NCBI GenBank assembly: GCA_024694965.1
Contig: JAILJC010000180.1
Span: 101,031-165,030 of the forward strand
DNA: 64,000 bases
Direction of reading: 5' to 3'
Source of the DNA: Lachnospiraceae bacterium
GTDB lineage: Bacteria > Bacillota > Clostridia > Lachnospirales > Lachnospiraceae
Every line of letters begins with the position of its first letter. Within the stretch, counting starts at the first letter, position 1. Shown here one piece after another: positions 56,764 to 64,000 of this stretch. The notes beneath the pieces are model-generated. The model searched no databases and was not told where the DNA came from. It was given only the letters and a program-made list of their open reading frames with translations. Made by a program: the position numbers and the translations under genes.

Positions 56764-58848
56764 ATGAGTAAGAATCTTGTTATTGTGGAATCGCCGGCCA
56801 AGGTAAAGACTATAAAGAAATTCCTGGGATCCAATTACGAGGTAATGGCCAGTAACGGTCATGTCAGGGATCTTCCAAAGAGCAGCCTTGGTGTCGATAC
56901 AGAAAACGATTATGAGCCGAAATACATTACGATACGCGGAAAGGGAGACCTTGTAGCGGCGCTTAAAAAAGAGGTTAAAAAGGCCGATAAGATATATCTC
57001 GCGACTGACCCGGACCGTGAGGGGGAAGCGATCTCCTGGCATCTTTATTATGCGCTTAAGCTGGATGGAAAAAAGGTGTATCGCATCACGTTTAACGAGA
57101 TCACAAAGGGCGCAATAAAAGAGTCGATCAAAAATGCAAGGGAGATAGATATGAACCTTGTAAATGCCCAGCAGGCGCGCAGGATCCTTGACCGCATGGT
57201 GGGTTACCGTATATCACCTCTTTTGTGGGCCAAAGTAAAGAGGGGACTGAGTGCGGGCAGGGTTCAGTCCGTAGCACTCCGTATCATATGCGAGAGGGAG
57301 GATGAGATCAACGCATTCATCCCGAGGGAGTATTGGACGCTGGATGCGCTTCTAAAGTGCGGGAACGATAAGAATACCGTAAAAGCACACTATATGGGCG
57401 GCTCGGATGACGGAAATGAGATCCCGTCGGGAGAGGCCCTTGAAAAGGTGCTTAAAGATGTTAAAAATGCGGAATTTAAGGTTACCGACGTGAAAAAGGG
57501 CGTCAGGATAAGAAAGCAGCCTCTTCCGTTTACGACATCGACACTTCAGCAGGAGGCAAGCAAGGTACTTAATTTTTCAACCCAGAAAACCATGCGTATC
57601 GCCCAGCAGCTGTATGAAGGCGTGGATATTAAGGGAGAGGGTACAGTCGGTGTGATCACCTATCTGCGTACCGATTCCACCCGTGTGGCAGCTGAAGCCA
57701 GTGCTTCTGCAAAGAATTATATAGAAGATAATTACGGCAGCGATTATGTGGCCGAAGACAGGTTAGATAAAAAGGAAACCAAGAAGATACAGGATGCTCA
57801 TGAAGCTATAAGGCCTACGGATATAAACAGGACTCCCGAAGCTATAAAAGCTTCGCTGTCACGTGATCAGCACCGCCTGTACACGCTTATCTGGAAGCGC
57901 TTTGCTGCCAGCATGATGAGTCCTGCGCGTTATGAAACCGTCAATGTAAGGATAGATGCCTCGGGCAGCAGGTTCGGTGCTTCCGCATCCAAAATGGTGT
58001 TTGACGGATTCATGCGTGTATACAGTACCGATGAAGACAAGGATGACAATATGGGTACGCTTCCCGCAGGTATTAAGGAGGGAACCGTACTTAAGAGTGT
58101 TGATTTTGACAGCAGACAGCATTTCACACAGCCGCCTGCGCATTTCACCGAGGCCTCGCTCGTCAAGGCGATGGAGGAGCTTGGCATAGGAAGGCCCAGT
58201 ACCTATGCGCCTACTATAACGACCATACTTGCAAGGCGCTATATAACAAAAGAGGGCAGGAACCTGTATGTTACAGAACTGGGAGAAGTCGTTAACCAGA
58301 TGATGGTGGGTGCTTTCCCGGGTATAGTGGATAAGGAATTCACAGCAAATCTCGAGATGCTCCTTGATAATGTTGAGGAAGGCAAGGTCGACTGGAAGAC
58401 GATAATAAGGAACTTCTATCCGGATCTTGATACCGCCGTAACTGAAGCGGAAAAGGAACTTGAGAAGGTTGATATAGCTGATGAAGTGACGGATGAAGTG
58501 TGTGACCTTTGCGGGCGCAACATGGTACTTAAGTACGGTCCTCACGGCAAATTCCTGGCTTGTCCGGGATTTCCGGAGTGCAGGAACACGAAGCCTTATC
58601 TTGAGAAGATAGGCATAAAGTGTCCGAAGTGCGGTAAGGATATAGTGGTGCGCAAAACAAAGAAAGGCCGCAGGTTCTATGGATGTGAGAGCGGCGCGGA
58701 ATGTGAGTTTATGTCATGGCAGAAGCCCGTTGCCACTCCGTGTCCCAAGTGCGGCGGACTTATGGTGGAGAAGGGGCCCAAGCTTATGTGCACCGATCAG
58801 GATTGCGGCCATATCATGAATAAGCCGGCGTCAAAGGCTGAAGCATAA
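56764..58848 (+). CDS. topA: DNA topoisomerase I
   Basis: LVIVESPAKVKTIKKFLGSNYEVMASNGHVRDLPK; TYLRTDSTR active site; C-terminal zinc ribbons. Confidence 0.97.
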   Translation: MSKNLVIVESPAKVKTIKKFLGSNYEVMASNGHVRDLPKSSLGVDTENDYEPKYITIRGKGDLVAALKKEVKKADKIYLATDPDREGEAISWHLYYALKLDGKKVYRITFNEITKGAIKESIKNAREIDMNLVNAQQARRILDRMVGYRISPLLWAKVKRGLSAGRVQSVALRIICEREDEINAFIPREYWTLDALLKCGNDKNTVKAHYMGGSDDGNEIPSGEALEKVLKDVKNAEFKVTDVKKGVRIRKQPLPFTTSTLQQEASKVLNFSTQKTMRIAQQLYEGVDIKGEGTVGVITYLRTDSTRVAAEASASAKNYIEDNYGSDYVAEDRLDKKETKKIQDAHEAIRPTDINRTPEAIKASLSRDQHRLYTLIWKRFAASMMSPARYETVNVRIDASGSRFGASASKMVFDGFMRVYSTDEDKDDNMGTLPAGIKEGTVLKSVDFDSRQHFTQPPAHFTEASLVKAMEELGIGRPSTYAPTITTILARRYITKEGRNLYVTELGEVVNQMMVGAFPGIVDKEFTANLEMLLDNVEEGKVDWKTIIRNFYPDLDTAVTEAEKELEKVDIADEVTDEVCDLCGRNMVLKYGPHGKFLACPGFPECRNTKPYLEKIGIKCPKCGKDIVVRKTKKGRRFYGCESGAECEFMSWQKPVATPCPKCGGLMVEKGPKLMCTDQDCGHIMNKPASKAEA

Positions 58849-58925
58849 AACCGTGCGAAAACAGATGAAATTTATTGACTCTGTCTGAATAGTTTGAAAA
58901 TTAAGATAAAATTAAAAAATATTCA

Positions 58926-58966
58926 ACAAACAAGCGTAATAATCATTGATTATCACGCTTGTTTGT
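58926..58966. promoter_or_regulatory. 41-bp near-perfect inverted repeat upstream of codY
   Basis: ACAAACAAGCGTAATAATCA-T-TGATTATCACGCTTGTTTGT, 19/20 paired; overlaps TTGATT-17-TATGAT. Confidence 0.8.
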
Positions 58967-59036
58967 GCTATGATTTAATTGTTGGAAAATTTGCGTGAAC
59001 AAATTCAAATTGGCATTTGATGTCCGGAGGTAGCAC

Positions 59037-59816
59037 ATGAGCAGTGTTCAATTGCTTGATAAAACTAGGATGATACAGAAGCTGTTACATAACAACAGCT
59101 CCAGTAAGGTAGTGTTTAACGATATTTGTGATGTGCTTAAGGATATACTTGAATCCAATGTTCTGGTCATCAGTAAAAAGGGTAAGATACTGGGGACCGG
59201 TGCAAGGGAGGACATAGGTGAGATAGAGGGACTGCTCAAGTATGAGGTGGGCGGTATCATAGATCATATGCTAAATGAGAGGCTTTTGGGCGTGCTTTCC
59301 ACAAAGGAGGACGTTAACCTTGAAACACTCGGCTTTGAAGTTTCGGAGAGCAACAAATACCAGGCGATAGTAACCCCTATCGATATAGCGGGCGAAAGGC
59401 TGGGCACTTTATTTATCTATAAGGTTAAGGAACACTACACAATTGACGATATAATATTGTGTGAATATGGATCAACCGTAGTCGGGCTTGAGATGTTAAG
59501 GGCGGTCAATGAGGAGAGCGCCGAAGAGAACAGGAAGCTTCAGGTAGTGAAATCGGCCATAGGCACACTGTCGTTTTCCGAGATGGAGGCGATCATACAT
59601 ATTTTCGACGAGCTTGACGGCAATGAGGGCATTCTGGTCGCCAGTAAGATAGCCGACCGTGTGGGCATCACACGTTCTGTCATTGTAAATGCTCTCCGCA
59701 AGTTCGAAAGCGCCGGAGTAATTGAGTCGAGGTCTTCGGGAATGAAGGGTACCTATATCAAGGTGCTCAATACCGTGATATTTGACGAGATCGAGGAGCT
59801 GAAGAAGAAAAAATAG
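59037..59816 (+). CDS. codY: GTP-sensing pleiotropic transcriptional repressor CodY
   Basis: LLDKTRMIQKLLHNN start, GILVASKIADRVGITRSVIVNALRKFESAGVIESRSSGMKGTYIKVLN HTH. Confidence 0.96.
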   Translation: MSSVQLLDKTRMIQKLLHNNSSSKVVFNDICDVLKDILESNVLVISKKGKILGTGAREDIGEIEGLLKYEVGGIIDHMLNERLLGVLSTKEDVNLETLGFEVSESNKYQAIVTPIDIAGERLGTLFIYKVKEHYTIDDIILCEYGSTVVGLEMLRAVNEESAEENRKLQVVKSAIGTLSFSEMEAIIHIFDELDGNEGILVASKIADRVGITRSVIVNALRKFESAGVIESRSSGMKGTYIKVLNTVIFDEIEELKKKK

Positions 59817-59847
59817 AGCAACACCTTATAAACGGATTTGTAGGGAT

Positions 59848-59891
59848 ACACAAACGGATTTGCACATATGTCGGTCCGTTTGTGTTTTTTT
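59848..59891 (+). terminator. Rho-independent terminator after codY
   Basis: ACACAAACGGA...TCCGTTTGTGT 11-bp stem followed by T7. Confidence 0.88.
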
Positions 59892-59943
59892 ATAAAATTT
59901 TACGAAATAAACACAATATATGGTGGAAAAATGCAAAAACAGC

Positions 59944-59971
59944 TTGTGTTTTCGGCGATTTTATTTATAAT
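59944..59971 (+). promoter_or_regulatory. Candidate sigma-A promoter TTGTGT-16-TATAAT for flagellar operon
   Basis: Immediately upstream of flgB. Confidence 0.5.
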
Positions 59972-59993
59972 AGAGAAAGGGTAGGTGAGTATA

Positions 59994-60392
59994 ATGATTA
60001 ATACGGGTGTATATAATTACGTCAATGTGCTTGAAAAAGCAGCTGATGCAGCATGGATGCGCAATGATGCCATATCCAATAACATTGCGAACGTTGACAC
60101 TCCGGGATATAAGAGGGAGGATGTTTCCTTTGAAACGGAGCTGCGTCATGCGCTCAGGTCTACTAAGTATGTCAGCCTTGATAAAAAGGTGGAAGCCTTG
60201 AATGAAGGCAGGCTGTCAAGGATCGAACCCCGTAAATATATCGATCATCCGGGCTTCTCATACAGGCTGGACGGTAACAACGTTGACATCGATACGGAAA
60301 ACGTTGAGCTGGCCTCGAATGAGATCAAATATAATGCCCTGATACAGAGCATAGATCAGGAATTTAAAAACATTAAGTCCGTGATCAAGTAG
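59994..60392 (+). CDS. flgB: Flagellar basal-body rod protein FlgB
   Basis: RNDAISNNIANVDTPGYKRED; ATG 59994 after AGGTGAG. Confidence 0.94.
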   Translation: MINTGVYNYVNVLEKAADAAWMRNDAISNNIANVDTPGYKREDVSFETELRHALRSTKYVSLDKKVEALNEGRLSRIEPRKYIDHPGFSYRLDGNNVDIDTENVELASNEIKYNALIQSIDQEFKNIKSVIK

Positions 60393-60403
60393 GAGGTGAG
60401 GGT

Positions 60404-60853
60404 ATGAGTATATTCAAATCGTTCGGTGTAAATGCATCAGGTATGACGGCGCAGCGTTACAGGATGGATATCATATCCCAGAACGTGGCCAATGCCAATA
60501 CTACAAGGACAGAGGACGGAACCCCTTACAAGCGTAAGATAGTTACGTTTACCGAGAAGACAAACGACCCCACTACCTTCGGTACGATATTTGCAAGGAG
60601 CAGGGGGATGGATATAGGTGACGGAGTAAAGGTCAGCAGGGTATTTGAGGATAACACTTCGGAGATGAAGAGGGTATACGACCCTTCGCATCCGGATGCG
60701 GATGAAGACGGATATGTATGGTATCCGAATGTGGATATCGTTACCGAGATGACAAACATGATCGACTCGACAAGGGCCTATGAAGCCAACGCAACTGCAT
60801 TCACAGCCAGTAAATCAATGGCGATGAAGGGTCTCAACATAGGTCAGAGCTGA
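60404..60853 (+). CDS. flgC: Flagellar basal-body rod protein FlgC
   Basis: NASGMTAQRYRMDIISQNVANANTTRTEDGTPYKRK; MIDSTRAYEANATAF. Confidence 0.95.
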   Translation: MSIFKSFGVNASGMTAQRYRMDIISQNVANANTTRTEDGTPYKRKIVTFTEKTNDPTTFGTIFARSRGMDIGDGVKVSRVFEDNTSEMKRVYDPSHPDADEDGYVWYPNVDIVTEMTNMIDSTRAYEANATAFTASKSMAMKGLNIGQS

Positions 60854-60872
60854 TAAGGGGGTGTAACGGTAT

Positions 60873-61190
60873 ATGGATATATCATCATTACTTAATGTAA
60901 GTTCGCCGGCGATAGCCACCAGGGCGGCACAGGCGTCAACTAAAACCGGCGAAGGGCAGGATCAGAGTTTTGATACTCTTTTTAAGTCGGCGCTGAGCAA
61001 TATAAGTGAAACAAACTCACTCCTTAATAAGCAGGAAGAGGAGGAGATAAAGTTTGCATTGGGTATCTCGGAGAATACCCACGACTTAAGCATCGCGGCA
61101 GCTAAGGCATCAACGGCGTTAAGCTACACGGTTGCACTTCGCGACAAATTCATAGAGGCATATAAGGAGATAATGCAGATTCAGATCTGA
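60873..61190 (+). CDS. fliE: Flagellar hook-basal body complex protein FliE
   Basis: Size, position and THDLSIAAAKASTALSYTVALRDKFIEAYKEIMQIQI C-terminus. Confidence 0.9.
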   Translation: MDISSLLNVSSPAIATRAAQASTKTGEGQDQSFDTLFKSALSNISETNSLLNKQEEEEIKFALGISENTHDLSIAAAKASTALSYTVALRDKFIEAYKEIMQIQI

Positions 61191-61238
61191 CGGGCCATGC
61201 AGGGGAGTATGGTTCTTGTTTAATGGGGAGATGTTTAT

Positions 61239-62855
61239 ATGGTTGACAGGTTAAGGGAGATACCGCAGAGGATCCTGGAGTGGTGGAATAAGTTTACCAC
61301 CAAGCAAAAGACTATAATAATCAGCGTCGCAGCCGGTGTTGTGGTTGCGCTTGCGATCCTTGCGACCATTTTGACAAGGCCACAGTATGAAGTGCTGATC
61401 ACATGTGAATCAACCAAACAGGCATCCGAGATCATAGATCTCCTGGACGGCCAGGGCATAACACATAAGGTCACGGATGACGGACTTATAATTTCCGTTC
61501 TTAAGGAAAATGTCGCATCCGCGACTCTTCTTTTGGGTGCGAACAGTATCCCTGCCGACAGCTACAGCATAGAAACTGCGCTGGGCGGAGGGTTTTCAGC
61601 CACCGAATCCGACAAACAGAAGCGGTACAAGCTTTATCAGGAGGAACACCTTGCCGAGATCATGGAGGCACAGGCTGCGGTAAACAAGGCTTATGTGACT
61701 CTCAATATACCTCAGAACGACGGTACGCTCCTTTCAAAGGAGGAAGAGTCATTCGCAAGCGTGATGCTTGACTTGAACGAGGAACTCGGAGCAGGCGTTG
61801 CGGAAAACTTTGCCAAGAATATTGCAACAGCCCTCGGAAACAAGACAACGGATAACATTACGATCCTTGATTCCAACGGCAACCTTCTGTTTTCTGGTGC
61901 GGACGAAGCCGCTGACGGCTCCGGCACTATAAATACATCAAATCAGATAGCGCTTAAGAACGAAGCGGAACGACTGGTAAAGCAGGAAGTTACGCAGGTT
62001 CTTCTCGGCTCCAATCTTTACGAGGATGTCAAGGTAGCGACCAATCTTATTTTTGATTTTTCCACACTTAACGAGACCGAACATACTTATACCCAGGCCG
62101 ATGAGAACGGGACTAACGTAATATCCCATGAAAATACGTATGAAGCTGAGGGAACGGGCGGAACCGCCGGTGTTCCGGGAACCGACACGAATAATGAAGA
62201 AACCACCTACGTAATGGAGAACGGCGGTAATTCCAATTACAGCGTAACCGAGGAAACGAGGGACTATCTTCCCGGAGAAAAGATAACCGACAAGGTTACA
62301 CCGGGCGGCGTGATCCAGTACGGCAATTCATCCATAGCAATTACGGCATCGCATTATGTGATATATAAGGAGAGCGAACTTAAAAAGCAGGGAGCTCTTG
62401 ACGGTATATCGTTTGATGAATTCATCGCAGGCAACAGCGACATGGTAAAGAAAGAGGTCGATCCCGAGATGATCGCACTCGTTGCCAATGCAACCGGCAT
62501 ACCTTCGGGCAACATTTCGATAATAGCTTATGATGTCCCGATATTCCAGGCTGACGAGAACGGCGGAATGAGCGCTTCGGACATCGCACAGATAGCGCTT
62601 ATCGTTATAATACTTGCGCTTCTTGCAGTAGTGGTATTCTCAAGTCTCAGGAGAGAGAAGCCCGCTATCGAGAAAGAAGAAGAACTTTCGGTTGAGGATC
62701 TGCTCCAGACCACGCAGGAGCAGCAGCCGATGCTTGATGATATAGAACTTGAGACCAAGTCCGAGGTAAGGCTTGCGGTTGAAAAATTCGTGGATGATAA
62801 TCCGGATGCCGCAGCAGCACTTTTAAGGAACTGGCTAAACGGAGATTGGGGGTAA
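61239..62855 (+). CDS. fliF: Flagellar M-ring protein FliF
   Basis: YKLYQEEHLAEIMEAQAAVNKAYVTLNIPQND; two TM segments; operon position. Confidence 0.94.
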   Translation: MVDRLREIPQRILEWWNKFTTKQKTIIISVAAGVVVALAILATILTRPQYEVLITCESTKQASEIIDLLDGQGITHKVTDDGLIISVLKENVASATLLLGANSIPADSYSIETALGGGFSATESDKQKRYKLYQEEHLAEIMEAQAAVNKAYVTLNIPQNDGTLLSKEEESFASVMLDLNEELGAGVAENFAKNIATALGNKTTDNITILDSNGNLLFSGADEAADGSGTINTSNQIALKNEAERLVKQEVTQVLLGSNLYEDVKVATNLIFDFSTLNETEHTYTQADENGTNVISHENTYEAEGTGGTAGVPGTDTNNEETTYVMENGGNSNYSVTEETRDYLPGEKITDKVTPGGVIQYGNSSIAITASHYVIYKESELKKQGALDGISFDEFIAGNSDMVKKEVDPEMIALVANATGIPSGNISIIAYDVPIFQADENGGMSASDIAQIALIVIILALLAVVVFSSLRREKPAIEKEEELSVEDLLQTTQEQQPMLDDIELETKSEVRLAVEKFVDDNPDAAAALLRNWLNGDWG

Positions 62856-62858
62856 ATC

Positions 62859-63875
62859 ATGGCGCAGCATAATGATAATACGCTGTCGGGCGTACAAAAG
62901 GGCGCGATACTGCTGATAACCCTTGGACCTGAAAGGTCAGCGATGATCTTTCAGCATCTTAAGGAAGAGGAGATTGAGGATCTTACGCTTGAGATAGCAA
63001 ATACACGAAGCGTTACGCCTCAGGTCAAAGAGCAGGTAATGGAGGAATTCTATCAGGTGTGCCTTGCCCAGCAGTATATTGCGGAAGGCGGTATCGGCTA
63101 CGCCAAGGAGCTGCTTGAGAAAGCTCTCGGTGAGCAGAAGGCCAATGACGTTATCGGTAAGCTTACAGCTTCTCTCCAGGTTAAGCCGTTTGAATTTATA
63201 CGTAAGACGGAAGCATCACAGCTTCTTAACTTCATACAGGATGAGCATCCTCAGACGATCGCTCTTATATTGTCCTACCTCAATGCTTCGCAGGCCGCTA
63301 TGATCGTATCGGCTCTTGCTCCCGACAGGCAGGCCGATGTTGCAAAGCGTATAGCCCTGATGGACCGTACTTCTCCCGATGTTGTCAAGGAGGTGGAGCG
63401 TATTTTGGAAACAAAGCTGTCTTCGCTTGTTAACCAGGATTATACAGTCATCGGTGGCGTGGATTCGGTAGTCGAGATCTTAAATACCGTAGACCGGAGC
63501 ACAGAAAAGCACATTATGGAAACCCTCGAGATCGACGAGCCCGAGCTTGCCGACGAGATCCGCAAGAAGATGTTCGTATTCGAGGATATCCTTCTGCTTG
63601 ATGACAGGGCGATCCAGCGTGTTCTGCGTGATGTGGATAACGGAGATCTTGCGATCGCGCTTAAGAGTGCGAACGAGGAAGTGCAGAACGCGATATTCAA
63701 CAACTTGAGTAAACGTCTGGCCGTGATGATAAAGGAAGATATGGAATTTATGGGACCTGTCCGTATGAAGGATGTTGAAGAGGCCCAGCAGAAGATAGTA
63801 AATGTCATCAGAAGACTTGAAGATTCGGCAGAGATCGTTATTTCCAGGGGCGGAGGTGATGAGATTATTGTCTAA
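62859..63875 (+). CDS. fliG: Flagellar motor switch protein FliG
   Basis: QKGAILLITLGPERSAMIFQHLKEEEIE; EHPQTIALILSYL; MFVFEDILLLDDRAIQRVLR. Confidence 0.97.
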   Translation: MAQHNDNTLSGVQKGAILLITLGPERSAMIFQHLKEEEIEDLTLEIANTRSVTPQVKEQVMEEFYQVCLAQQYIAEGGIGYAKELLEKALGEQKANDVIGKLTASLQVKPFEFIRKTEASQLLNFIQDEHPQTIALILSYLNASQAAMIVSALAPDRQADVAKRIALMDRTSPDVVKEVERILETKLSSLVNQDYTVIGGVDSVVEILNTVDRSTEKHIMETLEIDEPELADEIRKKMFVFEDILLLDDRAIQRVLRDVDNGDLAIALKSANEEVQNAIFNNLSKRLAVMIKEDMEFMGPVRMKDVEEAQQKIVNVIRRLEDSAEIVISRGGGDEIIV

Positions 63876-64000
63876 TCTTTTAAAGTCAAGTTACGTCGTA
63901 AAAAGAGACGAGAAGAGGGTAATCGATTCTAACGACCTTATCGCGGTAAAGCTCCAGAAACTGAGCACCGAAGCCGAAGAGACTCCCGAAAACGTTGAGG
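63859..64000 (+). CDS. fliH: FliH-like flagellar export protein, N-terminal fragment (runs off window)
   Basis: ATG 63859 with GGAGG upstream: MRLLSNLLKSSYVVKRDEKRVIDSNDLIAVKLQKLSTEAEETPENVE; position after fliG. Confidence 0.7.
   Translation, partial: MRLLSNLLKSSYVVKRDEKRVIDSNDLIAVKLQKLSTEAEETPENVE

Noticed and set aside
1-64000. CRISPR arrays, IS elements, prophage, tRNA/rRNA genes, defence islands
   Set aside because: No regularly spaced repeats, transposase/integrase motifs, or rRNA/tRNA-like sequences noticed; intergenic spaces are mostly short. tRNAscan/Barrnap would settle this.

Overview
A 64 kb chromosomal window, probably from a Lachnospiraceae-type Clostridia. This assignment rests on the gene repertoire, on DUF5716/DUF5717/DUF4358 family recognition, and on the dprA-topA-codY-flgB order. 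Coding is almost entirely on the + strand. From left to right it contains: argJ-argB-argD; an orphan extracellular solute-binding protein; an HtrA protease; an FHA/pseudokinase protein; comEA; a response regulator-histidine kinase-GerMN lipoprotein operon; comEC; holA; a GT2 glycosyltransferase; glyA; an O-acylation cluster (MBOAT, response regulator-GGDEF, DHHW, SGNH, DUF4358); a strong candidate ~350-nt structured ncRNA gene; a cell-wall amidase; a beta-CASP metallo-hydrolase; thyA; a GGDEF cyclase; ilvE; iorAB; a CobD/HisC-like aminotransferase; a four-gene uncharacterised operon (DUF5717 solenoid, DUF5716 Hsp70-like protein, TPR protein, membrane coiled-coil protein); PilZ; purB; purA; a double VanZ protein; lepA; hemW; a degenerate dual-GGDEF/EAL protein; a degenerate HD-GYP protein; comM; dprA; topA; codY; and the start of a flagellar operon (flgB, flgC, fliE, fliF, fliG, partial fliH). 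I saw no CRISPR array, IS element, prophage, rRNA or tRNA. The best candidates for something undescribed are (1) the Hsp70-like/solenoid/TPR/membrane operon at 34.8-41.9 kb, (2) the orphan structured RNA at ~24.70-25.05 kb, with a perfect inverted repeat overlapping its promoter, and (3) a diguanylate cyclase translationally coupled to the O-acylation cluster. All family calls come from reading the sequence. No database search was run.
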